Notes: generated from the sequence alone by a model not told the origin. A stretch of 64,000 bases of DNA from Paraferrimonas sp. SM1919 (GCF_010993985.1 NZ_WINH01000013.1:40981-104980), one strand, 5' to 3'. Counted from the first letter of the stretch, positions 17,666-27,240 are shown. Numbers and translations are program-made.

Positions 17666-18058
17666 AAATCGTTCACCCTTGAGTTTTTTTCATAAATAAA
17701 AAATAAAATAAATAAACTTTTATTTGAGTAATTATTTTCGTCATTTAATTGACAGTATAACTTTTAATGACTGACATTATTTTGTCAGATCCAGTTAAAT
17801 AACCATCACTATAAAGCGATATTTAAACAGTTCTTATTAACGCTTTTTTGACACTGATTTAAATACCTAATCACTACCCTCAAACCCTACCCCAGTAGGC
17901 GTTTGAAAGCAACTTGTTAACAACAAATAAATAATTTGATATAAAAATCAGACGCTGATAATGTGTCTTTTCATGGAGTTACCACAAAGGCAACAGTTGG
18001 CTAACTTTCATGCAACAATAAAAGCAATAATTAGAACATTTATAGAGCAGATTAAAAT
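17666..18058. promoter_or_regulatory. Divergent promoter region between fliM and motY
   Basis: 393 bp, AT-rich, with A/T tracts at 17695-17725. It must hold the promoters of two operons that in other lateral systems depend on sigma-54 and LafK. I searched both strands for GG-N10-GC and found only near misses with spacings of 9 or 11: starting at 17898, 17989 and 17999. No confident promoter can be named. A 17-bp segment at 17983-17999 recurs inside motY. Confidence 0.5.
17983..17999 (+). repeat. 17-bp direct repeat, copy 1
   Basis: CACAAAGGCAACAGTTG, identical to bases 18642-18658 inside motY. Copy 1 is in the motY leader. Confidence 0.6.
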
Positions 18059-18931
18059 ATGATTTTTCCTCGTTTAAAAAATACACTGTTTATTATATTT
18101 TTTAGCTCTTTGGCATTTAATATTAAACAAGCCGAAGCTAACTTTAATAGCCAAAGCTGGAATAAAGCTTTAGATGATGTTAATTGGGCTGATTCATTTA
18201 ATAAATTCTCATGCAAATTATCAACCACGACTCCAATTGGCATTTGGGGCTTTGAAATTAGTTCGGGTGAGTCTCTAACACTTCACTTGACGCCATTTGA
18301 AAAAAATCATTTAGTCACTGACGTCGCACTTAATATTGTTAATCCACCATGGTCAGCTGACTATCAGCAAGCTCTAACTAAACAATCTTGGAACCTGGCT
18401 GGGCAACTTCAGATCAGCAAAAATATCGATACTCTTATTGAAGCAATGGCCGCTGGACATTGGGGACAGTTACAGTGGCAGCGCCAAGGTCGCATGCAAT
18501 CATTGTCGCTTACATCCGTCGGGATTGAACCTAAACTAAGCCATTTCAGGAATTGTCGTCAAAACCTGCTGCCTCTTGATTACAACAAAGGTCGTGAACA
18601 ACAGTTCTTCTTTCAACCTAATCAATACTTATTGGTTGCGGCACAAAGGCAACAGTTGATCAATACCGCACGCTTGATCCTTGCTGATAGTTCTATTAAG
18701 GCGGTGCTAATTGATGGCCATACTGATAAACAGGGCGATAGATTAGAAAATCTAACCCTATCAAAACAGCGAGCAGAAGAAGTCGCTGCCGTGCTAGTGG
18801 AGAATGGGGTATCACTATCAATGATAGAAATTCGCAATCATGGCCAGCGCTACCCTAACTATAGTGGTTCTAAAAGTAACAAAAACCGCCGTGTTGATTT
18901 ACGCCTAATTAAACAACCGGAGCAAAGTTAA
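18059..18931 (+). CDS. motY: Flagellar motor protein MotY, lateral
   Basis: 290 residues. A signal peptide ends near residue 28 (QAEA-NF). The N-terminal MotY domain follows, then an OmpA-like peptidoglycan-binding domain at about residues 185-285 (LIDGHTDKQGDRLENLTLSKQRAEEVAAVL). MotY builds the T-ring that recruits stators; it is best known from sodium motors, but the Vibrio parahaemolyticus lateral motor also needs its own MotY. The stop overlaps the lafK ATG by one base. Confidence 0.92.
   Translation: MIFPRLKNTLFIIFFSSLAFNIKQAEANFNSQSWNKALDDVNWADSFNKFSCKLSTTTPIGIWGFEISSGESLTLHLTPFEKNHLVTDVALNIVNPPWSADYQQALTKQSWNLAGQLQISKNIDTLIEAMAAGHWGQLQWQRQGRMQSLSLTSVGIEPKLSHFRNCRQNLLPLDYNKGREQQFFFQPNQYLLVAAQRQQLINTARLILADSSIKAVLIDGHTDKQGDRLENLTLSKQRAEEVAAVLVENGVSLSMIEIRNHGQRYPNYSGSKSNKNRRVDLRLIKQPEQS
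18642..18658 (+). repeat. 17-bp direct repeat, copy 2 (within motY)
   Basis: Identical to 17983-17999, here coding for part of the linker AQRQQL before the OmpA domain of MotY. Confidence 0.6.
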
Positions 18932-20247
18932 TGAATATCATTATTTATGAAACCAATCCTAATATTGCTCAGGAAATTCCCAATAAAGGCATTAAGGTTC
19001 AACGCTGCTTTGCAATTGAAGAGTTTAGCCGCCTAATTGCATTAAGTGCACAACCTATGGTCATCATCAACAGCGATAATGAAGCTAAGATGACCCAAGC
19101 GATAAATGCGATTAAGCACAATAGCATTAATGTTCCTTTTGTGGTTTTGGTGGATTTTGGACAAAGTCACCTCGCCGCCGAAGCCATTAGCCATGGGGCA
19201 ACGGATTATCTGCTACATCCATTTGAAAGTGCTCAATTAGAACAGTTAATTGAGCGTTTAGTGATCGTTAACCAGGAGCAAAGCTACATCGCCAAGGCCA
19301 CGTCTTCGAAGCAGTTATTACAACTTGCCCATAGGGCTGCGCAAACCGATGCCAGTATTTTGCTAACTGGCCAGAGCGGTACTGGTAAAGAGCAGCTGTC
19401 AAAGTATATTCATCAAGTGTCACCAAGAAAAAGCGGCCCATTTATCGCTTTAAATTGTGCCGCCATCCCTGAAACCATGCTTGAAGCCATGTTATTTGGC
19501 CACACCAAGGGCGCTTTTACCGGTGCCAGCGGCGAATCTATGGGTAAATTTGAAGCGGCCAATGGTGGTACTTTATTGCTTGATGAAATTGCTGAATTAC
19601 CTCTTGAATTACAAGCAAAATTACTGCGAGTGTTACAAGAACGCGAGGTTGAACGCCTTGGTAGCCATAAAAAAATCAAATTAGATATTCGTATTATCGC
19701 TGCTACCAATAAAGATTTAAAAGAATTAGTAGATAAAGGTCTATTTAGAGAAGATTTATACTATCGCCTCGATATTATGCCATTGCATATTACCCCTTTA
19801 AAAGACCGCCCCGCAGACATTCTGGCAATGGCTAATCATTTCATAAAATCAGCTTGCCCTGATTCAAATGTCTGCCTATCTGATGAAGCTAAGCAAGCAC
19901 TTATGAGCCATGATTGGCCTGGCAACATTCGCGAACTCAATAACATTATTCAGCGCTCATTAGTGATGCGCAGGAGCCTCACCATCATGGCCTCCGACCT
20001 AATGTTGCCGCAACCTAAAATGCAAAATTTAAATACTCACTCCAATGCTTGCCATGGCTTAAAAATGAGCAAGCAACTGGCTGAATTTGAATACATCATA
20101 GATACCCTAAAACAATTTAATGGTCATAGAACTAAAACCGCAAACGCCTTGGGGATGACTACCAGAGCGCTTCGATACAAAGTGACCCAGATGCGAGAAA
20201 ATGGCATTGATATTGATGAAATTCTCGAACAACTAACTGCAGCGTAA
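18931..20247 (+). CDS. lafK: Sigma-54-dependent lateral flagellar activator LafK
   Basis: 438 residues. A receiver-like domain (1-110) is followed by an AAA+ domain with Walker A GQSGTGKE (147-154), the sigma-54 contact loop GAFTGA (194-199) and Walker B LLLDEI, then a C-terminal Fis-type helix-turn-helix (KTANALGMTTRALRYKVTQM). The receiver is degenerate: asparagine 47 sits where the phosphoacceptor aspartate should be and histidine 96 replaces the conserved lysine (DYLLHPF). LafK is the known master regulator of lateral genes in Vibrio. It is co-transcribed with motY and upstream of fliE. Confidence 0.93.
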   Translation: MNIIIYETNPNIAQEIPNKGIKVQRCFAIEEFSRLIALSAQPMVIINSDNEAKMTQAINAIKHNSINVPFVVLVDFGQSHLAAEAISHGATDYLLHPFESAQLEQLIERLVIVNQEQSYIAKATSSKQLLQLAHRAAQTDASILLTGQSGTGKEQLSKYIHQVSPRKSGPFIALNCAAIPETMLEAMLFGHTKGAFTGASGESMGKFEAANGGTLLLDEIAELPLELQAKLLRVLQEREVERLGSHKKIKLDIRIIAATNKDLKELVDKGLFREDLYYRLDIMPLHITPLKDRPADILAMANHFIKSACPDSNVCLSDEAKQALMSHDWPGNIRELNNIIQRSLVMRRSLTIMASDLMLPQPKMQNLNTHSNACHGLKMSKQLAEFEYIIDTLKQFNGHRTKTANALGMTTRALRYKVTQMRENGIDIDEILEQLTAA

Positions 20248-20262
20248 TTAAGAAGGTTTACA

Positions 20263-20598
20263 ATGAAAATTACACCAATCGAGCAGCAACCTATGTTGAT
20301 TAAAATGAATCAACTACAGCAGTTATCTCAATATAAAAATGATATTGCTTTACCTTTACAATCTTTCCAAGCGAGTGATGTTAAATTTGGCCAAGTTTTT
20401 AAGTCTGCACTGGACACTGTCAATGATGATGGTGTGAAAGCGGCAAACAAAATTACTGATATTGAAACTGGTGTGAGTAATGACCTCGTCGGCGCCATGA
20501 TCGCCAGCCAAAAAGCAAGCATTTCTTTTTCCGCATTAGTGCAAGTTCGTAACAAGGTTATTGGTGCCTTGGACGAAGTGCTTAAAATGCCTGTTTAA
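20263..20598 (+). CDS. fliE: Flagellar hook-basal body protein FliE, lateral
   Basis: 111 residues. FliE links the MS ring/export gate to the proximal rod. The C-terminal helix with VGAMIASQKASISFSALVQVRNKVIGALDEVLKM is the FliE signature. It lies 15 bp after lafK with AGAAGG upstream and starts the fliEFGHIJ run. Confidence 0.93.
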   Translation: MKITPIEQQPMLIKMNQLQQLSQYKNDIALPLQSFQASDVKFGQVFKSALDTVNDDGVKAANKITDIETGVSNDLVGAMIASQKASISFSALVQVRNKVIGALDEVLKMPV

Positions 20599-20609
20599 GA
20601 GAGTTAATT

Positions 20610-22364
20610 ATGTCTCAATCAATCGTGCCTCAAGCTCAAACTCCCACTGCCAGCTCTGATTTTTTTGGCTCTATAAAAGAAAAATTTAGCCAAGTAAATG
20701 ATGGTAATGCCCAGCAACAGGTGGTCACAATTGCCATTTTAGCTTCTGTGATTGCGGCTGTTATCGTATTAGTATTATGGGCCAGCAATAGCAATTATCG
20801 ACCTTTATATGGAACCAATGAAAACTACGATAGTGCCGAAATCATTAGTGTTTTAGATGCCCAGGGGGTCAATTATAAATTGGATCCTAATAACGGCAGC
20901 ATTCTCGTTGATGAGTCAACCCTTTCAGCAACAAGAATGTTACTTGCTTCCCAAGGGGTTAAAGCACAAATACCTGCTGGTATGGAATTATTAGACAGTG
21001 CTGGCGGTTTAGGTTCTTCTCAATTTTTAGAAAGTGCCCGCTACCGTCAAGGTTTAGAGGGTGAACTGGCACGTTCTATTATGACGATGAAAGCCATTAA
21101 CCATGCTCGGGTGCATCTTGCTTTACCGAAACGAACCTTGTTTATACGAGAAAATCCAGAGACCGCTTCAGCTTCAGTAATTTTGCAATTAGCACCGACT
21201 CAAGAGTTAAACTCGTCACAGGTGGAGGCCATTATCAATCTTGTGACAGGTAGTGTTCCAGCCCTTGCTGCAGCCGATGTTTCGGTGACAGATCAATACG
21301 GTAATTTGCTATCAAGTATGGTGGGCGACCAACAATCATTGGCGACATTAAGTAGCTCTCAGCTTGAATATGTTGCTCAGGTAGAGAAAGCCGCCATTAA
21401 ACGTGCCACCGATATGCTTAAACCAATCCTTGGCAGTGGTAACTTTCAAGTTCAGGCCAGCGCTGCGATTAATTTCGATAGCATTGAACAGACTAGAGAA
21501 GTTGTTGATCCACAGACAGTTGTTCGCCAACAGGTTACTAAAGTTGACAATCGTAGTGAAAGCTTAGGGTTAGGTATTCCTGGCGCCCTAAGCAATAGAG
21601 CCCCAGCTACTCCTGCAGACCCTCAACCGCCGGCTAATGCTGAGCAACAAAACGATCAAGCTCAGACAAATGCGCAGTACAACCAACGCCAAGAAAACCA
21701 GACTCAATATGAAATTGGTCGCTCCATTACCCATACTAAATTTCAAACCGGTATGGTGGAGCAGCTAAGCGTATCGGTACTTATCAACGATAATATTGCT
21801 CCTGTAGGTGGTTGGCAGCCCGATCAATTGAGCCAGATGCAAACCATGCTTGCTGATGCTATTGGCATTAAAGCCGATCGTGGTGACAGCCTGTCACTGC
21901 AAAGTTTTGCATTTGTAGAAACGGAACAAACCGCCTTATATGAACCAGTATGGTGGCACCAGTTTGATTTCCAATCACTAGCTCGCTACATCATTGGCTC
22001 GCTACTGGCACTGGCTCTGATCTTCTTTGTGTTGCGCCCATTAGTGAAGCACTTAACTCGTGAACCCGAGTCATCTCTTGATGATAGTTTGGCCTTAGAG
22101 CCGGCAATTGTTGATGTAACGGAATCAGAAGAAACCATCGCCATTGCGGAAGATTCTAAGAATCTAAGTTCTCAAAATGAAATTGACGACCTATTCAATA
22201 ATATTCAGGTCAATAACATCGCGACCATTGCACTAGATGATTTACCACCGCCTGAGTCAACACTGCAGGAACAATTAAATCATTTACGCCTGCTTGCAGA
22301 TCAGGAACCTAATCGAGTTGCAGACGTTGTTAAGAGCTGGCTAGAAAATAACAAAGCCCGTTAA
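20610..22364 (+). CDS. fliF: Flagellar MS-ring protein FliF, lateral
   Basis: 584 residues. Two membrane segments (about 44-64 and 452-472) flank a large periplasmic region with ring-building motifs, including the YscJ/FliF stretch ARYRQGLEGELARSIMTMKAINHARVHLALP. A low-complexity Q/N/P-rich loop lies at about 325-365. The C-terminal cytoplasmic tail (DIDDLFNN type, then ESTLQEQLNHLRLLADQEPNRVADVVKSWL) is the FliG-binding segment. Confidence 0.95.
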   Translation: MSQSIVPQAQTPTASSDFFGSIKEKFSQVNDGNAQQQVVTIAILASVIAAVIVLVLWASNSNYRPLYGTNENYDSAEIISVLDAQGVNYKLDPNNGSILVDESTLSATRMLLASQGVKAQIPAGMELLDSAGGLGSSQFLESARYRQGLEGELARSIMTMKAINHARVHLALPKRTLFIRENPETASASVILQLAPTQELNSSQVEAIINLVTGSVPALAAADVSVTDQYGNLLSSMVGDQQSLATLSSSQLEYVAQVEKAAIKRATDMLKPILGSGNFQVQASAAINFDSIEQTREVVDPQTVVRQQVTKVDNRSESLGLGIPGALSNRAPATPADPQPPANAEQQNDQAQTNAQYNQRQENQTQYEIGRSITHTKFQTGMVEQLSVSVLINDNIAPVGGWQPDQLSQMQTMLADAIGIKADRGDSLSLQSFAFVETEQTALYEPVWWHQFDFQSLARYIIGSLLALALIFFVLRPLVKHLTREPESSLDDSLALEPAIVDVTESEETIAIAEDSKNLSSQNEIDDLFNNIQVNNIATIALDDLPPPESTLQEQLNHLRLLADQEPNRVADVVKSWLENNKAR

Positions 22365-22401
22365 TCCATCGCTTAATGGCAAACTAAAAAAGAGTCTTAA
22401 T

Positions 22402-23406
22402 ATGTCAGATATCATGGAAATGAGCGGCACAGAACAAGCCGCGTTACTTTTACTTTCAATGGGTGAAAAAAGTGCAGCAAATGTCATGCGACATTTGTCT
22501 AGAGATCAGGTGCAGATGGTGAGCCAGTCAATGGCTCGCCCAAATGGCATCCGTCACCAAGAAGCACAATTTGTTTTAGGTAACTTCTTTAATAATTATC
22601 GTGAGCAATCCGGGATCAGCGGTGCATCAAGACAATATCTGCAGAAAACCTTAGATATTGCCCTTGGTCATGAGCTTGCCAAGAACCTACTAGACTCAAT
22701 TTACGGTGAAGAAATTCGTGCCGATATGCAAAGACTGCAATGGGTTGAATTGCCCGCATTAGCACGCCTACTAGAGTTAGAGCACCCGCAAATGCAAGCA
22801 GTATTTTTAGCACTTTTGCCGCCAGAAATGTCCTCTGAATTGCTCGGCTATCTGCCTAAAGAAAGTCATCAGAATTTACTCTTAAGAATTGCCAACTTAA
22901 ATGAGATTTCTAAGGATGTGGTTGAGGAGTTACATCAATTAGTGAATCGCTGCTTAACCGAGCTGGTTAATAATTCAGGTTCTCGCATCACTGGTATTAA
23001 ACAAGTTGCCGATATGATTGCCACCTTCCAAGGTGATCCTAAAGAAATGATGAAGATCATCGAAGATCAAGATCTGGCGTTAGCGAAGAAAGTCGAGGAG
23101 CACATGTTCGACTTCATCATACTAGATCGCCAAAACGAGCAAACCATGCAACGAATTGTCCAGGAAGTTCCGCTGAATACTCTGGCGATGGCGCTTAAAG
23201 GACTTGAGTTTAAATTTAGAGATAAATTTATCCAGGCCATGCCCAAACGCATGGTGCAAACTTTACAAGCGGAAATGGAAGCCCTTGGTGGCGTTTCTAT
23301 GCGTCGTGCTGAACAAGCACGCCAAGATATCATGCAACTATTACGCGAGCTCATGGATGCTGGTGAAATTGAAATTCAATTATTTGCAGCTCAGGTGGTT
23401 GAATAA
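22402..23406 (+). CDS. fliG: Flagellar motor switch protein FliG, lateral
   Basis: 334 residues, full length. The N-terminal domain (EQAALLLLSMGEKSAANVMRHLS) binds FliF, the middle domain binds FliM, and the C-terminal domain (ALKGLEFKFRDKFIQAMPKRM) carries the charged helix that faces MotA. The stop overlaps the fliH ATG by one base. Confidence 0.95.
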   Translation: MSDIMEMSGTEQAALLLLSMGEKSAANVMRHLSRDQVQMVSQSMARPNGIRHQEAQFVLGNFFNNYREQSGISGASRQYLQKTLDIALGHELAKNLLDSIYGEEIRADMQRLQWVELPALARLLELEHPQMQAVFLALLPPEMSSELLGYLPKESHQNLLLRIANLNEISKDVVEELHQLVNRCLTELVNNSGSRITGIKQVADMIATFQGDPKEMMKIIEDQDLALAKKVEEHMFDFIILDRQNEQTMQRIVQEVPLNTLAMALKGLEFKFRDKFIQAMPKRMVQTLQAEMEALGGVSMRRAEQARQDIMQLLRELMDAGEIEIQLFAAQVVE

Positions 23407-24101
23407 TGGCAGGTTTATTTAAAACACTAGAAAGCAATCAGTATCGTCATCGGTTTCCACCGTTACCAACGGCCGATAGCGAAGCAAGCCAAAATGAAGT
23501 AGAGCAGTATCAGCAACGATTAACCAAAGGTTTCGAAGTTGGGCAACAACAAGGTTTTGACCAAGGCTTTTTAGAAGGTGTTCAAAAAGGCCAACAACAA
23601 GGTCATCGAGAAGGCTTTGAACAGGGTAAACTCGAGGCCGAACAGAAAGTTAAAGCCGAGCATACTCAGCAAGTTATGCCTTTAATCCAAGCATTAAACC
23701 AATTGCAACAAAATTTCTCTGAGCAACAAGCCGATGCCCAGCAAGAGCTGAAACAGCAATTACTGAAATTAGTTGAAAAGGTATCACAACAGGTGATTCG
23801 CGGTGAATTAAGCTTGCACCCAGAGCAGATTATGAACCTGATTGAAGAAACCATTTCACAAATGCCCCATAACGATGGTAAATACACCATCATGTTAAAC
23901 CCCCGTGATGTGGCACTGTTACAAGAACTTGCTCCAGAGCAGATTGAACACTGGTTACTAAAAGCTAACCCTAGCATAGAAGCTGGCGGCTGTATTATCA
24001 GCACAGATAATAGCGAAGCTGACGCCACCATTAATCAACGTCTAGATGATTGCATGGAAGCCGTTACTAAGCATATTAATAACAGCACTGCTGAGGTCTA
24101 A
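23406..24101 (+). CDS. fliH: Flagellar export ATPase regulator FliH, lateral
   Basis: 231 residues. It contains the FliH GxxxG-type repeat region (about residues 43-80: GFEVGQQQGFDQGFLEGVQKG and continuing), a coiled coil and a C-terminal FliI-binding domain (VSQQVIRGELSLHPEQIMNLIEETI). FliH ties the ATPase FliI to the C-ring via FliN. It sits directly between fliG and fliI. Confidence 0.93.
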   Translation: MAGLFKTLESNQYRHRFPPLPTADSEASQNEVEQYQQRLTKGFEVGQQQGFDQGFLEGVQKGQQQGHREGFEQGKLEAEQKVKAEHTQQVMPLIQALNQLQQNFSEQQADAQQELKQQLLKLVEKVSQQVIRGELSLHPEQIMNLIEETISQMPHNDGKYTIMLNPRDVALLQELAPEQIEHWLLKANPSIEAGGCIISTDNSEADATINQRLDDCMEAVTKHINNSTAEV

Positions 24102-24107
24102 CAGTCT

Positions 24108-25439
24108 ATGGTTAGCCAAAGTAACCCCATAGATAACGCTTTAAGAGCCATTAATGACATCCCTGTGGCCAAGCTTTACGGCCGCCTAACCCGTGTTTCA
24201 GGGTTATTATTAGAAGCTGTCGGCCTTAATTTGCGGATTGGTCAACGTTGCCTAGTTGATAATGCTGAGCTTGGCATGGTAGAAGCCGAAGTGGTTGGCT
24301 TTAAAGAGTCGACCCTTTGCTTAATGCCAATCGATCAAGCCAGTGGACTTTATGCTGGCGCCAAGGTTATACCGATAGAACAGAATTCAAAAATCCCTGT
24401 TGGTAACGCTTTGTTAGGCCGTGTCATCGATGGTCTTGGACGGCCTATTGATGGCAAAGGTGAAATAAATTGTGAACACTTTATCGAATTACATCAGCCT
24501 GCGATCAATCCCATGCTTAGACAAGCTATCAGTGAGCCTTTGGATGTAGGTGTTAGGGCTATCAATGGTTTACTGACCCTCGGACAAGGCCAAAGAATGG
24601 GTCTATTTGCTGGTTCTGGGGTCGGCAAAAGTGTATTACTCGGCATGATGACCAAACAAACTAAGGCCGACATCGTCATTGTTGGCTTGATTGGTGAACG
24701 CGGCCGTGAAGTGAAAGAATTTATTGACCATAACTTAGGGCAAGCTGGAAGCCAAAAAGCAATTGTGGTCGCCGCTCCTGCGGACAGTTCGCCATTAATG
24801 CGAAAGAATGCGGCTTTATTATGTCATCGCTTAGCGGAATATTTTCGTGACCAGGGCCAAAATGTGCTGTTACTGATGGACTCATTAACCCGTTATGCTC
24901 AAGCACAACGTGAAATTGCACTGGCTCTGGGTGAGCCACCAGCAACCAAAGGATATCCACCCTCTGTATTTAGTTTATTGCCACAATTAGTAGAACGTGC
25001 CGGAAATGGCCAAAATCCAGGAAACGGCATGAGTGCAATCTACACCGTCCTTACAGAAGGTGATGATCATATGGATCCGATTGCCGATGCCGCTAGGGCA
25101 ATCCTAGATGGCCATATTGTACTGTCACGAGAACTTGCTGAGGCCGGCCAATTTCCGGCCATTGATATTGCCGCGTCTGCCAGTCGTACCATGCCCTTGT
25201 GCTGCCAACCTGAGCACATTGATTTGGTCAATTATTTCAGACGCTTGCTTGGTAAGTATCGTCAAGTTCAAGAGCTTATCCCGCTCGGTGGTTATCAAGC
25301 TGGAAACGATCCTGAGCTCGATCTTGCTGTGCAGCAGTACCCATTACTCGAACAGTATGTCTCTCAAAAAATGGATCAAGCGGTGGATGCCCAACAAAGT
25401 CTGAGTGAACTTGCCCGGCTTTTCAACCAAGGAGCCTAA
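24108..25439 (+). CDS. fliI: Flagellum-specific ATPase FliI, lateral
   Basis: 443 residues. F1-beta-like ATPase that energises flagellar export. Walker A GSGVGKS within GLFAGSGVGKSVLLGMM, followed by GLIGERGREVKEF and Walker B VLLLMDSLTRYAQAQREIALALGEPP. The gene is 6 bp after fliH and 3 bp before fliJ. Confidence 0.95.
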   Translation: MVSQSNPIDNALRAINDIPVAKLYGRLTRVSGLLLEAVGLNLRIGQRCLVDNAELGMVEAEVVGFKESTLCLMPIDQASGLYAGAKVIPIEQNSKIPVGNALLGRVIDGLGRPIDGKGEINCEHFIELHQPAINPMLRQAISEPLDVGVRAINGLLTLGQGQRMGLFAGSGVGKSVLLGMMTKQTKADIVIVGLIGERGREVKEFIDHNLGQAGSQKAIVVAAPADSSPLMRKNAALLCHRLAEYFRDQGQNVLLLMDSLTRYAQAQREIALALGEPPATKGYPPSVFSLLPQLVERAGNGQNPGNGMSAIYTVLTEGDDHMDPIADAARAILDGHIVLSRELAEAGQFPAIDIAASASRTMPLCCQPEHIDLVNYFRRLLGKYRQVQELIPLGGYQAGNDPELDLAVQQYPLLEQYVSQKMDQAVDAQQSLSELARLFNQGA

Positions 25440-25442
25440 TCG

Positions 25443-25856
25443 ATGAGCCTAACTCTTTTGCTGCAAGCAAGACAAAAACAATTAGAAAATGATGCGCAAC
25501 AGCATAATCGTCTCTGCCACCAGTCGAAAGAGTTAGAGCGACAACTTGATGCTTTAAATCAGCTTGAACATTATTACCGTAGCCAAAATAACAATGGTCA
25601 AGCAATCTTACTTAGAAATCGCAGCCAACTGTCCAAAAACCTCGATAGCTTAAAAACCACTACTCATCAAGAATTACAATTGACTCAATTGCAGCAGCAA
25701 AGCGCGCATAAACAGCAAGCTAAAAGTGCGATTGCGATGAAGACCATTGAGCTACTGTTAAAAAAGAAACAATTAAAACAACAAAGACAACATTTACGTC
25801 TAGAGCAAAAACTTCTCGATGAGATGTGTCAGCGCAAAATGTATCCTGCGGATTAG
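25443..25856 (+). CDS. fliJ: Flagellar export protein FliJ, lateral
   Basis: 137 residues, almost entirely coiled coil and very rich in Gln, Lys and Leu. FliJ is the stalk of the export ATPase and escorts chaperones. Its sequence alone is weakly diagnostic; its place immediately after fliI gives the call. No terminator is visible after it. Confidence 0.85.
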   Translation: MSLTLLLQARQKQLENDAQQHNRLCHQSKELERQLDALNQLEHYYRSQNNNGQAILLRNRSQLSKNLDSLKTTTHQELQLTQLQQQSAHKQQAKSAIAMKTIELLLKKKQLKQQRQHLRLEQKLLDEMCQRKMYPAD

Positions 25857-26004
25857 TTTGTTACCTTAATTTGCTAAGTAACTTGCCGCCCTGTCACCCA
25901 ATAAAAACAGTCACATCAAGGTATTTTACCTTATCACTCCATGTCATTACCGTAAGCAACTCCACTAATGGGCGTTTGTTGTAGATACTTAACTCAACTT
26001 AATA

Positions 26005-26020
26005 GAGTCTAGTTTGACTC
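26005..26020. promoter_or_regulatory. Short inverted repeat upstream of the Ldh2-family gene
   Basis: GAGTC and GACTC separated by 6 bp, about 60 bp before the ATG. Another inverted repeat (AAGGTA-TTT-TACCTT) lies at 25918-25932. Either could be an operator; neither matches a site I can name. Confidence 0.25.
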
Positions 26021-26076
26021 CTGTTTAAAAGGGCTCAGTCCCGTAACTCGATTGACTATAGATAGGAAGGCATATT

Positions 26077-27228
26077 ATGGCAGCTCCTGGTAAGACAAAG
26101 AAAACTAACGCATCATTCCTTAAGTACTGTTTAAAGCGCGTATGGATGGCAGAAGGCGCCTCTGAAGAACACGGTGAAGCGGTTGCAGATGCTCTAATGA
26201 CGGGTATTCGTCAAGGTAAACTTAACCAAGGTCTTGGTGTATACGAAGCTATCGACATCATGAACCAAATGGGTCTACTAGACATCAAAGCTGAGCCAGC
26301 TATTGTTGATGAAGGTGAAACTTGGGCAGTATACGACGGTAAAGAATCTACCGGTTACTGGACCCTAACCAAGATGACTCAAACGGCAATCGAGAAAGCT
26401 AAAAAGCATGGTATTGCTATTGTATTTGGTTATAACCACAATGATGCGGGTTCATTCGGTTCTTACACTTGGATGGCTGCGCAACAAGACATGGTTGCCC
26501 TAACTTCGAACAACTCTGTTCCTATGTGTTCGCCACTAGGCGGCATGGGTAACGTTATTTCGGTACCACCGCTAGATGCTATCGGCCCTTACGGTGAAAA
26601 ACCACCGGTATGGATGTCCACTAAATTATGTGAATGGTACGATGCCGATACCGCTCAAGCCATCCTACAAGGCACGAAACTTAAGGGTGATTTCGTCATC
26701 GATCCTGACACAGGTGAGCTATCTAACGATCTCGCACCATACGCTCGTCCAATTGAAGGTTACGGCCGTGTATTCGACCAAAGCGCTTACCAAGCACTAG
26801 GCGAGCCACGTACTTACATGCTAAACCTATGGAACGAACTGATGACGGCGATCATCAACCCTAAAGGTGTTATCGCTCCTGAAGTACCATCACTCACAGA
26901 AATCGCAGCGGGTGAAGCTAAGTCAACGTCTGTAGGTGGTTCTTACATGTTAGTCATTGACCCATCACACTTCGGTCCAATCGAAGAAGTGAAGCGCAAG
27001 TCTGATGCCCTAGCCACTGCAATTGAGAACACCCAGCCACTACCAAACAGTCGCGGTTGTCGTATGCCTGGTGCAGAAGGCTGGAAATCACTGCTAAGCA
27101 ACGCTGAAGACTGTGAAGTACTAGACAGCCACTGGGCACCGTTCTTCGACACTCAAGCAGGTCGTCACGGCTTCACTGAAGAAAGCCTACGCGCTGAGTG
27201 GGAAGCAGAGCAAGCTAAACAAGCTTAA
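26077..27228 (+). CDS. Divergent malate/L-lactate dehydrogenase (Ldh2) family protein
   Basis: 383 residues. Relatives oxidise 2-hydroxyacids such as malate, L-lactate, sulfolactate or ureidoglycolate with NAD(P). The overall fold pattern is visible: N-terminal helices with HGEAVADALMTGIRQGKLNQGLGVYEAIDIM, the catalytic-region motif HNDAGSFGSYTWMAAQ (121-136) and the following NNSVPMCSPLGG. The family GTNP cofactor motif is replaced by GNVISVPP (about 158-165), and the usual KGYGL segment is not recognisable. Many CTA leucine codons and a good ribosome binding site (AGGAAGG) suggest high expression. The SDR gene 100 bp downstream is probably a partner. The substrate is unknown. Confidence 0.75.
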   Translation: MAAPGKTKKTNASFLKYCLKRVWMAEGASEEHGEAVADALMTGIRQGKLNQGLGVYEAIDIMNQMGLLDIKAEPAIVDEGETWAVYDGKESTGYWTLTKMTQTAIEKAKKHGIAIVFGYNHNDAGSFGSYTWMAAQQDMVALTSNNSVPMCSPLGGMGNVISVPPLDAIGPYGEKPPVWMSTKLCEWYDADTAQAILQGTKLKGDFVIDPDTGELSNDLAPYARPIEGYGRVFDQSAYQALGEPRTYMLNLWNELMTAIINPKGVIAPEVPSLTEIAAGEAKSTSVGGSYMLVIDPSHFGPIEEVKRKSDALATAIENTQPLPNSRGCRMPGAEGWKSLLSNAEDCEVLDSHWAPFFDTQAGRHGFTEESLRAEWEAEQAKQA

Positions 27229-27240
27229 TCGCCTGTTCAA

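Noticed and set aside
17999..18014. Sigma-54-like GGCTAACTTTCATGC upstream of motY
   Set aside because: Spacing between GG and GC is 11 rather than the required 10 bases.
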